Shown piece by piece: positions 1 through 11,900 of a DNA stretch of 26,037 bases. The position numbers and the translations under genes are program-made. The stretch is from Tieghemiomyces parasiticus (lineage: Eukaryota; Kickxellomycota; Dimargaritomycetes; Dimargaritales; Dimargaritaceae): NCBI GenBank assembly GCA_027575765.1, contig JANBPT010000693.1, positions 1 through 26,037 on the forward strand, in the 5' to 3' direction. The notes beneath the pieces were generated by a model. The model made no database searches, had not been told where the DNA came from, and worked only from the letters and a program-made list of their open reading frames with translations. Position 1 is the stretch's first letter. Each line of letters begins with the position of its first letter.

Positions 1-77
1 ACCGGCGACGACACACACAATGTTCATGAAGGCGCCCCAGTTGGACCCCCGACGGTGCTCGTCCTCTAGGTCGTAGT
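1..77. repeat. 77-bp terminal inverted repeat, left copy
   Basis: Bases 1-77 are the exact reverse complement of 25961-26037, and identity stops at base 78 (g against t). The repeat lies inside the coding sequence of the two edge genes. 77 is a commonly used final k-mer size of de Bruijn assemblers, so the repeat probably marks where both contig ends enter one longer collapsed repeat, not a transposon terminus. Confidence 0.95.
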
Positions 78-192
78 GAGGGGTCGTGAGCACCCCGACC
101 TCGGGCTTCTCGCGCGAGTGGACCGACATGTCGTCCGCGGCCACCGAATAGCTCGGGGACTGCTTGTCATGGGTGATTCGTGAGTTGTTCAT
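1..192 (-). CDS. Amino-acid transporter-like protein, N-terminal fragment (left paralog)
   Basis: An open frame of 64 codons starts at an ATG at 192-190 and runs off the left edge. The soluble N-terminus (about residues 1-52) has the pattern EKPxxGVLTTPHYDLEDEHRR, followed by GSNWGAFMNIVCVVAG, where a first membrane helix begins. An N-terminal tail followed by a (S/N)xxxAFMNIVxxxxG helix start resembles the opening of the AAAP/AVT family of amino-acid transporters (Pfam Aa_trans), which are vacuolar or plasma-membrane permeases. This is a family-level inference from a short stretch. The gene at 25846-26037 encodes a 64-residue segment that aligns without gaps and is identical over its last 25 codons. 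Its first 38 residues differ strongly, so the two are paralogs and not one gene read twice. The rest of the gene lies outside the window. Confidence 0.6.
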   Translation of the reverse strand, partial: MNNSRITHDKQSPSYSVAADDMSVHSREKPEVGVLTTPHYDLEDEHRRGSNWGAFMNIVCVVAG

Positions 193-517
193 CGTGACTG
201 ATGGATAGAAAAGGAGGGTTGGTATGTGTTTGTAGGCGAGGGAGCCAATGAGGCGAGGTATGGCCAGGGAAGTGAAAGCGGCGACGGTATTGGCCTCTCG
301 TGTGCACAAACTTGATGATGGGACTAAATTGACGCGATGTGTGGCCGATCGGATATTTTTGTGTGGGTGCTGGATCAACAGGGATCGGCACAGGGACCGG
401 CTGTAAGAATAGGTGAGGAATAAACTGCAACCTTTAGGAGGAAGGGGGGTGTATTATTGGGCCGGATACAAGTTACGAGCAGTCGAATTACGTGTGGGAA
501 GGGCGGTCAGGGTACGC
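193..517 (-). other. Putative 5' leader/promoter-proximal region of the left transporter
   Basis: This stretch lies upstream of the minus-strand ATG at 192. It is rich in purines on the plus strand, so pyrimidine-rich on the transcribed-sense strand, like the leader of the right-hand paralog. I see no convincing protein-coding content. Confidence 0.35.
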
Positions 518-529
518 TATATATATTAA
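518..529 (-). promoter_or_regulatory. TATA-like element upstream of left transporter
   Basis: An alternating AT run reads TTAATATATATA on the minus strand, about 326 nt upstream of the start codon of the left transporter. The right-hand paralog has a similar AT run about 380 nt upstream of its ATG. A promoter role is an inference from sequence and position. Confidence 0.3.
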
Positions 530-3500
530 TCTGTAATGTGGAGGGATGGGCGGGGCCTGAGGGGGGATTGAGATGAGGTTGAAGACAGCGGCAGGGCGAG
601 GCGGGGGGTGGAGGGGTTTCAGCGAGGTTAGTACCAGAGTGAATAGGTCACCCGAACGAATGAGAGAGGGCAAGGGGCGTCAGAGAACCAAAGAGTTGGT
701 GTCAGAAGCGGGGAGCAGGCCGGAGAGGTGAGGGGCACACTGGCAAGTCAAGCCCCGGTGAGAAAAGGTAGTAGCGGCCGGATGGCCAAGGATCAGCCGG
801 GCTGCCTCTTTTTGCGCTTAGGCGAGCCGTATGCTACCGGATCCTCTAAGGTGCACACATGGCCGCTAACGATGGAGGGTAGGTATGAAAAAGAGAAGCG
901 TCAGGTATAGAATACCTCTTTTTTTCGGAAGACCCATGACGCATCCTCAGGCAGCAGGTAGGTTGTAGTGACCGAGAAACAGCAAACGGAGGGGACCATG
1001 CGGCGTAGGGTAACCTCTACCTTGCACACGATTCCCCTTACATTACTCCTCCTAGAATATAACTCTAAAAAAAACATGGCGAATTAAAACGGAGAAACGA
1101 TAGTCATGAAAGTAGACACACACGCACGAGACGCAGATGACGAAGTTGGCGAGACCTTTAGCCGCAATGGAATCGGAGAGGGACACGCATCCGCACACCC
1201 GCTGAGCAGCGGGTGCGTCGGGATATTGCGTCTGAGCCGATGCACAGTGCGGTAGTCGCTGCAAGTTGGCAATAGTAGATAACCCTCGTCTGACCAGAGA
1301 GGCGAATGGAATCAGACCATGATGGAACCCCTGGCCCGTTAAAAGGTGGCATGAGATATTACCTGGCCAACTCCGTGGCAAACGCGCCACTGTTTCACGC
1401 TTTCGGGCCTCACCACAGCGAGCAAACGAATTTACTCTCGATCGTACATGCCCGGGGGAGGGGCACGTCTGGCAAATGGGCCAGCCCGGCCCTGCTGTGT
1501 GATGCAAACCCAAGTGGCGCTGGCCGGATCCCAAAGCAGCTTCAAGCGGTGGCACGCAGGTGTATCCGGTAAGCCACCACGAGAGGGGAGGGAGACTACT
1601 AGGATCCCAGTGAATGGGAAAGGTTTCCACCTGACGGTTGGTCGCCCATCCCGATTGCCTCCATCCCGGCTACTCCGTATGAGAACAAGGGGTGCACATG
1701 GTCTTCAAAAAAATAACAGTATCATCGTACATGGTATCGACCGAGTGGAGGACGACCAGTAGCGAGAGTATGAGAAATCAAAATAAAGCAAGACAGGGCG
1801 AGAAGGAGAGAAATGTCAAAATTGAATCTGATCTAGCACCAAGACCAAACTTAACGCAGTCAATGCGAATGAATGGCTACAAGGTGTGGGTGGGAGAGAG
1901 GGACGGCGGAGAACAAACGAGGTAATAGGACGCCAGGGGACCCCGCCGGTCCACAAAGGTGAATAGGAAAGAACAATCGCGAGGGCAGTAGGTTTCATAG
2001 GCAAGGAGACAACCCCTAAAGGGTGGGTCCTAAAAAGTCACGCCGTGCTGAAGGGGCTCTAGACGCATCATTGGGGCGTATTGCTCGGAACGATCGGACC
2101 GTAAATAGATAACCATAAACCCAACCAAGAAGAGTACGTGCGGCGGCGCCACACAACAGAAGCACCCGAAAATCCCCGAACCCGATTCCAAAATAATAAT
2201 GACACCTAGACCGCTCTCAGGTTAGTACTTACTGTATGGGGGGAGGGGAGCTCGGAGCGACGCGGGGCAGTTGACTAGACAGGGCCCAGAGGTCTACTTA
2301 GGCAGACTATGGGATAATAACTGTCGTGTAAGGGGTGGCACTAGCAGACGAATTGGGCGAGAGAGACGGAGGAGGGAGGGACACGCCAAGGGTACCAAAG
2401 AGTAAGTGGCGAGAGTGTGGGGGGGGAGATGAAGGAGGGGGAGGGGGTGCAGATTAGCAAAGGCTGGGAGTCAGTTACTTGAAAGAAAACGAGCACGTCG
2501 TAGCCGATGGGCCTCGGCTCGGGGTGGAACGAGGGAAAGGGGCTGGCAGGTAACTGGCATGCGTGTCGAAGCATTTGCTTTGCTCCCCTGCTGCCGCACG
2601 TCGGCCGAGATCTGTGGATGAAAGTAAAATGAAGCCCGTGTTGGCTATCCTCAATACGGTGCACCGAACTTACCAATGGTGGGAGGCGACAGCGTGCAGA
2701 GAGGGGGAGGTTGGCTCTGTGCGCAATGCGATTTATCGAGCTATTGGAATGGGCGGGGTGATGAAAATACTGATGAACTAACAACGCAGGCGGCCATTGA
2801 ATTATATATACGCCGAGATCACGGGCTAAGCCAGGGCTATCGGGCAGTCGGAAATGCCAATACACTCCCGCCCATCAATACTGGTAGTTTCCCTTGAGAG
2901 AGAAGAGAGGGGGGAGTGGAGGATGTGACGCCTCGCGACGGTGTCTGCTGTACATGACGAGAGTGCCAAACATGAATTCTGGAGGAGGGCGATGTGTCTA
3001 TTAGCCCGCTCAACGTGAAGGAACTGTAGGTGGTGTGAAAACTGTGAGCTGGCCGGGCAATATCCGCCAAAAATGGACACCACATCGCCAATGAGGCAAC
3101 TGTAATATACAGACCCACATTGTAGAAGAAGGGTAAACGTAACAAACGGTGGCGACCATGCGAAATTGAGTGATACAGAGCCGTCCGGGACCACCGTCTT
3201 GTGACTCGCAGCGACCACAGTAGCACCGCATGGGCGGGCTGATGTTATGAGGGCCGAGACAGGAGGGGATGAGCCACAGTTACTGTGGCGCGCGGAGGTG
3301 GCGGTGGGGAAGGGGGCATCAGTGGGGAAGTGTGACGGTTCCATAGTGTAGGAGGAAAGGGAAGGGGGGGCAGCAGCCAGGTTATCTGCGAATTCTAATA
3401 CGCTGGCCAGCTGATCATCTCCGAAGGAGCTTACAGGACACAGGATGGCAGCCCATAGGCGGGGGAGAGACGCCGATGGTCCGATAAGCTGGAAACAGGG

Positions 3501-4600
3501 CGAAATAAGGGAGGGAGAGCAAAAAAAACAATGTATCATTTGACCCCTCTCGCACCCCAGCCACACATTGAACTTGGTCCGTTTACTACGTTGAAAAACA
3601 CCAGCGGGCGGTCACTCCACCGACCGTATAGATTTGGAGATTATCGTCATGCGTCTCTAGCTACAGATAAAGAGCCTTACAGCTCTGCACCTTAGCACCC
3701 GTACATGTTGGGGTAGATGTCGAGCGTCCGAGGCACCTTGTGCTCAATACGCCCGATAGAAACCATGGGGCCTCCCATGACTAGAGAGGTACTTGGTCGA
3801 AGCTACAAAGTCTTCGTTTCAATTGACCGCGGATCTTTTGGACCTCCGTGGGTGGGTTCGTCGGGACTCGATGGAGAGCGGCAGGGTGGCCAAAGAATGT
3901 GTGGTGACCACAAGGCAGGCAGGAGGAGGAGATTGACTAAGCCCAGAGAAACAAAGGTAAAAAAACAATAATCAACAACGAACAATTGCCTCGTCGAATT
4001 CCGAGTTGCTAGATTGGATGACCAGGCTTCCCAGCCATTGGCCACGACAACACCGCTTCATCCTTATCACACGCTCACCCTTGGCCTGCTCTCGCGTACG
4101 AGTGGCCGCTTGAATGATGACCTCACCGCGGGTCAGAGCCGCCGTGGCTTGTCAATCTGCTCTCCGGCCCCCGCACGTTTGGTCGGCCGCGTGACCTGGG
4201 GTGGCTATCACCTACCATATAGAGTAGATTTCACCCGGCTCTCGTGCAGGCCCAAGCCCGCTTCTCGACCCCTGGGCCTTCACCCTCATATCCACCCCTG
4301 TGCTGGAAGATTCACTATGTCCGCCGTGGGGGGGGGTGGTAGGGTAAGGCAATGGCGACGTGATCGTGGTGAGCACTTTTGGTAGACTCGCCATTCCGCC
4401 GAGGAACCGCCCTCATGGCTAAATATGTGTCATTTATTGGTACAGTTCTGGCGTATTAGGGGCCGTGGCCAACCTGTCGCTTCAAACATTATGCAGTTCA
4501 TTCTAAGCATGGCGGCCGGTCCCGATGCTACCGCCCTATTTTGAAAATATATAGTACACAGCGCATGGCCTTTCACGTGTCAGTGCTGGCGTCGCGGTTG
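530..4600. other. Gene-free stretch with purine-rich block
   Basis: I find no ORF here with recognisable protein features. From about 2200 to 3560 the plus strand is strongly purine-rich: 49 of 60 bases are A/G in 2401-2460. Long minus-strand open frames in this block (for example 2826-3566) are expected, because stop codons are purine-rich and pyrimidine-rich strands suppress them. 4020-4330 is moderately pyrimidine-rich on the plus strand. No tRNA, rRNA or transposon features were recognised. Confidence 0.5.
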
Positions 4601-4625
4601 GTTGAAAAGGGTGCTGCCCAGAGAC

Positions 4626-4771
4626 ATGGCGGGTTCCGATGCGACGGACAAGGTGTCGTCCGACAAGCTGCCGACAGACACGGTCGCACTCCGCGGCGTT
4701 CGCTTCGGCCGGGCCATCCCGAGGGCGCTGGCCACCGTCGTGGCGCCGTACTTGACCCGTCGCAACCAGGT
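4626..4771 (+). pseudogene. Coding-like patch, possible exon or gene relic
   Basis: An ATG at 4626 opens a frame of about 48 codons with strong G/C preference at third positions (GAC, AAG, CTG, ACG, GTC, GCC), unlike the surrounding DNA. The peptide begins MAGSDATDKVSSDKLPTDTV and ends PYLTRRNQ. The frame then reaches a possible donor (CAG|GTGGGT) and soon a stop. I recognise no family. Downstream (about 4816-4870) a partly similar stretch repeats a pattern of SVSxDxxxPDTV and then hits a TAG, as if a tandem copy had decayed. It could be a single exon of an unrecognised gene, a relic, or chance. The end coordinate is the putative donor. Confidence 0.25.
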
Positions 4772-4800
4772 GGGTGGTGTTGACGAGTCGTCGGGCTGAG

Positions 4801-7000
4801 AGTTAAGCGAAAGCGTGTCGGTTGATTTCAAGTCGCCTGACACAGTGCTGGCGCCGTAGCGTTGGTTGCGGAGAAGCCGAAACTGGCATATCCGACACCG
4901 ACAGCGCTGGTGGCAAGCGCAGATACACACCGCGAGGGCCATACACGTATCCGACAGACATGAGTGGCACGGTAGGTCAAGGGTTTGGCAGTGCGTCTTG
5001 AGGAACATGGTGCCCTGGGAGAGGCGGAGAAAGCGTGGATGGCGTGTCGGCTGGAGGCGGGTGGGTAGATAAGTGGCAGTCGTGCACCAGGCCGGTGCGT
5101 AGATATCAGAGCGGGGGGTGAGGGGGGAGCAGTGGCGAAGGAAAACCGGGTACTATCACAAGGCAGGGCTGGGTACTCACTTCTGACCGCTGAGGGGGGA
5201 ACCACGCTGGACTTTTAAGTAGCAGGGGACGGGTGAGCTGGGAACCCGGGCTTTGCGGTCACAGCGTCTATGCTAAACCGGCCGCGTCCTAAAGGGAAGG
5301 AAGAGAGAGAGGAAGGATGGAAGGGCAGGGTGACAAGGCGGTCACCCCCAGGAGATAAAGCGTGAGGCGGAGGCGCTGGAAAGCGGCAGGCCCGCCCTCA
5401 CCCGACTCCCACGTACGCCCCACTGAGGGTGGTGGCCTGAGTTGTGGGAAGTGTGAGTGGGAACGATGGGTATATCTCAATGTTTACACCACATCGCAGT
5501 CTTTTGGGGGGCAGGGGAAAAGGGGCGAGCCCAAGAGTGGAGAGAGGCTGGTGCCACAAGCCCGGCTCACAAGGTTGGCGGTGGCCGGAGTCACCTGACC
5601 GCGATACTCAACCACTGCACCATTCCACCCCACCACGGTTGCCTATTGCAGCCGTGAAATTATTTTTATACACTGGGCCCGGCCGCACTCATTACCCGAC
5701 GGGGTCGTGGTGACAGGTGGGCGATAGAGGCCGGCGTTGGTCGCACACGGGTATACGCGGCCGGATTATAACCATGTGGGCTTGTCACGTTTTACCTCTG
5801 ACGCCCCACACCCCCTCCACCGCGCTTCTGGGGGCTACTCTAGCGATGGCCAGTTCCATCCGACAGACCTAGTGATCAGCGGCGGACTCCTTGCAAGGCC
5901 AAACCGTCCAAGTGCACACCTTTTAACCATAGGCCTACCAAAGAGGCGAACGTTCCAATGATGGCCAGGGGTTCTTGGCGATGAATAGACGCACACACGC
6001 ACGGAGAGAGTGATGCCGAGAGAATGGGGGTGGGCATGGTGCTGATTGTTTGGCCGGTCCGCGCGCCCGTGCGTCGTGGCCAGCGGGGCCTTCAGTCATG
6101 TGGGCGTAGCTAAACCTCACCGAGCAGGGAGTACCTCTCCGTCAAGAGCACGTATAGGGCGGAACGTGGTGATTTGGAGACGGGCGAGAAGCGCTACGGC
6201 ATGGAAGTCCGTTCCCCCCCTCCATGCAGGCCGTGGCCGCCTGGCATCAGCATAGTGAGGCTATACCGCCGTTTCTTGGACATGTCGATCTCTAGGCGTG
6301 TAGGCCCGTAGGAGGCCACATGTACTATACTACGGCGGCTGCCCTACTTCGCCGTCAGCCTTCTCTGGCTGTCGCGGCCGCGTCAGCGGCTCGGGTTGGT
6401 GGTGGCCAAAAAAAAGGGGGTACCGAGGTGTACAGGGACGTGTAGGGTACTACGGCAGGAGATCCTATTGGTCCCTGGGTGACTAGCCGCTGCCTTCTGC
6501 ACCCTATAGCGTTGGCTGACGGTAATACATACACTGAAAGGTGCTCACCGACGGCCGCATCTTCATAATCTTGATCGTCAGACACGGCCGAGCCCAGCGG
6601 CAGGGTGTTTTTGAACGTTCAACCAATCATACTTTCCTGCAGAGCTCTCCGCACCCCACCCAATATTGCTCACATATAGGTCTTTCGTAAACTCAGCTCC
6701 CAACGATCCGCAGACCATCGTCAGTTAAGTGAGCGGTAACGGTGGGATCTACCCACCTGCCTGGCTCACCCTACGTTGCGATATCTCGGTCCAGTGCGGG
6801 AGAGGCGCCGGTCACCCACACCTGCGTCCCCTCATCCTGTCCCCAGTCTCCGAGTGTAGAACGTAGCGATGGGTTGCGGATCTGGAAGCCGCTCCCTCCA
6901 CTGTATCTATATCCACCGCCTGTCCCCACGCGCTTGAAATGATCTTTTTATATAGTGGCTTCCGGCAGACCGTCTTTATATAGAGGCATTTCGGCCCCAG
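4801..7000. other. Gene-free stretch, mixed composition
   Basis: No supported gene. It includes a purine tract at 5291-5330 and alternating G-rich and C-rich patches. All open frames are short, overlap on both strands and lack domain features. Confidence 0.5.
5291..5330. repeat. Purine tract (A/G low complexity)
   Basis: A 40-bp run of A and G with only two other bases, containing an (AG)n core. It is simple-sequence DNA with no coding signal. Confidence 0.8.
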
Positions 7001-8966
7001 TCGTCCGCGCATATTCTGGGCACTCTCCTGCCAATTACACACGCCATTCACCTTTCCCTTGTGTGCTTCCCTGGCCACCTGGACTCTTTATGCCCCTACC
7101 CTGGAACTACTCTATATGCTCTTTCAGCGCATTTATTCTAGCCCCCCTCCCCTGCCAATCCTGCTATTTGGTTCACCTTCGTCCCTCTTTCACGCCCGGC
7201 CCGTCCTCTTGTACTCCCCACCCCTGTTCGTCGCTGGCTTAGCGTGTCTAACCCGTCGCTAGCGGACGTCTTCGCACCCACCTTCATTTCGACTTTGCTA
7301 TTCCACCCTAGCCTTCTTTGATACGCGGGCCCTACTACCCATTCAGCCTTCCAGTTCTGCCCTTCAACTCCACCGTGTCGCACTGTCCTCGGTTCAGCCT
7401 ACTCCGTGTTTTCGGAACCCTCCCCCCGCTTACCCTTCCTTCCTTCTCACCAGGTTTTCGCATTTGGCACTCCGCAGTGTCCAGCACCGGCCTCGCTACC
7501 TAGCAGCCTTCCCCGCACGCGCCCCGCCTCCTCGCCGCTCTATTATCCCCGACCCATACGCACCCATCTGCCATTCGCCAGCTTGGCCATCCGTGTTTAA
7601 GGTAAGAGCTCGCTCCTCCCCCTCGTCTCCTTTGCGCGCGTGTCTGAGGCCATCGTCCTATTCAGATGCCCCCCCGCCTCCCCCACCTGACCGAGTGGCG
7701 GTTTCCATTCTGGCGTGTCTGTTCCCATCCGTCCTCAGGGTCCACCCTCTTGTTTTTTCGGTGACTGCACACGGCCCGGCTCCAGCGCTAGTCAGGTCCT
7801 TTGGGAAGGGGGTATTGTATAATTATATGTCGTGCCGTTCCCAAGCCCCCCCCCCTGCACACCCGACCGATAAAATTAAGCCCTGGCCTGCTATGGCCAC
7901 ACCCGTCAAGTTAATAGACCCAATAACCTGACTTTTTTCCTCTCTGCTAACATACGCCCTCGTCGAAAGGGCTGATGTCGCACCCCGTTCGCGCCGGTTG
8001 GCCAATCCCCTATTATTATTTATTCCAATCGTCTTCAATCGCACACTAGCCTTGCTTTCTGTCAACACCTACTCCCGACTCCTGCCCGTCAATCCGTCAC
8101 GCGAATCTCGCGCTCTCTCCCGGCCATTCTTCATCCTCTACCCGCGCACCCACTAACCTGTAACTCCGCTCCTCTCCTCATCTTATTACGCCTTCTTGAC
8201 TTCACGCCTTGTCCTCCGGCATAACTCGGCCTTCTTTCTTCCGCGTTCGTGTTCCGTCACGTTCGTATTCCAACCTTCACGGCTCTCCGTGTGTGCCTTG
8301 TTCCCTTTTAACCCCAATTTAGTACCTTCACGTACCCGCCCGCCACATTCCGCTCCGCCCTGGCAGCCACCGCCTCGGTTACTTCTGCGTTTGGCAGCTC
8401 CCCCTCTCCACGTTCTTCAAAGTCCTCGCCCAGCTTCGTGTCACGTCGTCTTCTCACCTCACACCTGCTCCCTGCCCAGTAACGCGCCTCTCTCCGTCCC
8501 TGAATCTCCAGCTCGCGCCCACCCCTCGCTTATAATTGCCTTCCACCTGGCCGTGGCTGCACCGTACACTCGATAGTTCCCATCCTCAATACACCCTGTC
8601 GGCCCAGAACTGAGAAACTATCTAGGTGCCAGTCATCCGCGCCTCGCTCTGCCCTCCCTCTCACTTCCCTGGTTTGGTTGCAAACACGCACGTTCACGGC
8701 CCCTGTTGCACCTTGCTTTGTGGCGACCTACCCCCCCAGACCCTCCCTCCACGAGTCACCATCGCCACCCTCGCTTTTTATCCTTCCCTTATATTTATCC
8801 TCTACACGCTGTCTCACCTTGATACACATGAGGTAACCCCTGGCCAGTCCCCGCAATCCCGACCGCTGTGCTGACCCGTCTCCCAATCAGATCGTTTTAG
8901 TTCACCCGTCCCGTCTATACAAGTGCTTCACGCTCCAGCTGTTACATACAACACTTGTACAGCACG
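7001..8966 (+). other. Long pyrimidine-rich block upstream of the Polo kinase
   Basis: About 1.95 kb directly upstream of the Polo kinase ATG is C/T-rich on the plus strand. Counted lines: 45/60 pyrimidines in 7381-7440, 42/60 in 7501-7560 and 46/60 in 8161-8220. Flanks and introns elsewhere in the window are also pyrimidine-rich on the sense strand, so this may be a very long transcribed 5' leader or upstream intron of the kinase gene, or an independent non-coding transcript. Open frames here (for example 7464-7931 and 8196-8576) are proline/serine/arginine-rich and explained by composition alone. Confidence 0.45.
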
Positions 8967-11900
8967 ATGGCCGCCGTTACCGCCGCCGGCACCCCAAAAC
9001 TCAAAACGTTCGAACTAGCCCCTCCGCGCCCCTTCAAAGACTCCGTATGGCCCCATCTTCCGTCAATATTTAAGGATGCTCGGCAGAGCCACGAGTACCG
9101 ACCTGAAGAGTTCATCGGCTCGGTAAGTGCCATTGGCTGCCTCCTGATTTTTTTATTCTCAAACTGGCCAGGATGATGGACCGCCTTCGCACCTCCACTA
9201 TCACCGGATGAGGGTACCGAATCTAGGCGTTGGCTGTGTGAGCCAAGGCGGTAAATCTTACCTGACTGGTCACACCTTTGAGAGGGATTCCAGTGTTCAC
9301 CAGTAGGACGCCCATACTTCCGCTAAGGTCACCCACCCGACCGTAATCATCACTCTAGCGCTGCTATTCAGAGCCCGGTCTGGTGACCCAACTCGCCTTT
9401 TTTTTTACTAACTCCACTGGTACCGTTTCCATCGACTGTTCCATGTCTCCCTCCCCTACATTCCCTCGGACGTCGGTATGCGACCCTCGCCTTGTCGTAC
9501 CCACCAGGGCGCTTTTGGTCGGGTGTATCGGGTGGTTGACTGTAAAAATTCGGGTCAGTTCGCTGCCAAAGTGCTGGACAAGCAGAACTTTAAGAATCCG
9601 CAGTACAAAAAACGCCTTATCAACGAGATTGAGGTGATGCGCAAGATTCCCCCGCACCACCACATTGTCAATTTCCGGGCCTGCTTCGAAGACACTGCCT
9701 TCGTTTACATTGTTATGGAACTTTGCACCATCAAGGTAAGTCAATATATGCTCCCCGACTTGCCTCGCACTCGTACCTAACTCAGGTGCACCAAAGTCTA
9801 GGTGGCGGTAGCCCGTTCGTTTCCCTTCCTGTCCGTCTAGATATTGTATTGTCAGCACGGTGCGGTGGGGGTAGTCACGTTTGGGGATTGGTGGGTAGAG
9901 CACCACCAGGGCCCCATGTGCGCGTGGCATTGACCCGCCAACCTACCGTTTAAACCAACCCCCCAATCTCCACCCTTCTCTGTGCAATAAGCGGTCAGCT
10001 GAAAGCACGCGCGTACATTGTACCCAATTTTGTAAACCTCCCCTCTCTCCCTTTCTGTAGCATTCGTCAGGGTCCCACTACCGTTGGCCGGGCGATCACC
10101 TTCCCCACTGGTTGTAGTTGACCCGCACCGTTTTAACCCTCTCATCTCTATATGTACTCCCCTTCCCTCGCGTACGCCACTCCGTATCCACCAGGGCCTC
10201 GACACCATGTTCAAAACGCGCCGACAGCTCACCGAACCCGAGGTGCGCTACTTTATGAACCAGCTAGTGGAGGCAGTAGCGCACATGCACAAACACCGTG
10301 TCATCCACCGCGACCTCAAGTTCGCCAATATTTTGCTCACGGAACCGATGCAAGTAAAGGTGGCCGATTTCGGGCTTTCGGCCATGCTTCTCTCCGACAA
10401 GGAACGTAAAAAGTCATTTCTAGGCACGCCCAACTTCCTCGCTCCGGAGGTGGTCAACCGACCCCGGGAAGGCCACAGCTACGAGGTGGATATTTGGGCG
10501 CTAGGGATCGTCATGTACAGCATGCTTTACTCTAAACCCCCGTTCCACGTCTCCGGGGGTCCCAAACAGGCCCAGTCCAAGGCCCTGTACCAGAAAATCA
10601 CCCACGAGGACATTCGGTTCCCAGAAACGCCCTACGTGTCGCTGGAGGCCAAGCAGCTCATCCTGGCCCTCCTGTGCAAGGATCCTGAGAAGCGGCCCAG
10701 CGCCTCACGGATCCGCGACCTGCCATTTTTTACCAACTACGAGGTAATTGACCAGCTCCCGCGTTCGGTGTTTTACCAGACGCCTACGATTGACGAGCGG
10801 TTCGCGCGGCCCAAGGGGTCCACGCGGGTCCCCAACGACTCCCGCCACGTCTTCAACGACGCCAAGGTGGACGCGGCGGCCCAACAGTTGCAGCATCTGC
10901 ACTTGCCGAACGACCCCGGACCGCATCACCATGCGACCTACCCGAACCCCATCCCACACTACTCCGGACAGAAGCCTCAGTCAGCCGGGACCCCCGCCCT
11001 TCCCCCTCTAGACATCCCCGCTCACGGTGTCGCCCCCCACCGGGGGTACGCGGGCAGCCCCGTCGCAACCGCTCAGCCCGGGGCCCGAGCCGACCCGTAC
11101 TCCCCCGCCTACCCGAAACCGCCCCGCTCGGCCCATGGTCCGCTACCTTTACCCCCACAGGGTCACGGTCTTTCCCCGGTTGCGGGCACGCATTCACCAC
11201 GCGATGCCGCGCCCGTGGAGATGGTCCATCGCGGCGTGGGACCCACCGACGCGGGACTCACAGGCAGCGGCAACGGCGGTGAGCGCAAGTGTCCCATCAT
11301 GTCGTGCATGGAACAGCGCATCAATCGGTTCTTTGGTGACGTGGCCCTGGCCAAACGGGATCCCGACGCGGTGCGACGCATGGTACCAGACCCAAGCCTG
11401 CTGACGCCCAAGGTGTTTATGAGCAAGTGGATCGACTTGAGTTCCAAGTATGGTCTGGGCTACGAGCTGACCAACCACTCCTACGGCGTGCACTTCAACG
11501 ACAACACCACGCTATTACTGCTTCCAGACCAGCAGCGCATTGAGCACCTCTTTTACGATCCGACCAAGTCGCAAAAGTCCATCAAGCGCGAGTCGTTCAC
11601 TCTGGATTCTTACCCGACTGAGCTCAAGAAGAAAGTGACACTTCTCCTCCAGTTCCGGCGGTACATGCGCAAAAAGTTAAACAACATGGTCCCAGAGCGC
11701 CTCTCGGAGCTGCACCGCAAGGACACCACATACTGGTACAACCTGAGCAGCTCCAACGGCGACGGCCAGTCTGACAACGATCCGGCTCTGTGTTCGTGCG
11801 GGGCTTTTGACACGGCCGACAATCTGGCCAACGTGGTGGTGGCCAACGCAGTCCGCCGACCGGACCCGGCAGATACGGCGTCACACGAGGCGCACTGCCG

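Noticed and set aside
1052..1630. 192-codon minus-strand open frame
   Set aside because: Irregular Cys/Pro/Arg-rich peptide with overlapping frames on both strands and no coding-like codon bias.
2826..3566. 246-codon minus-strand open frame (and 2341-2865)
   Set aside because: Lies on the pyrimidine-rich strand of a skewed block, has no recognisable motif, and overlaps other open frames. Kept only as a composition finding.
7464..7931. 155-codon plus-strand open frame (and 8196-8576, 126 codons)
   Set aside because: Pro/Ser/Arg-rich with no domain features, inside pyrimidine-rich DNA where stop codons are rare by composition.
9175..9250. Alternative small exon carrying a glycine-loop-like string (YHRMRVPNLGVG)
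   Set aside because: No donor in the needed phase, whereas joining 9122 directly to 9508 gives a perfect IGSGAFGRVY loop in phase.
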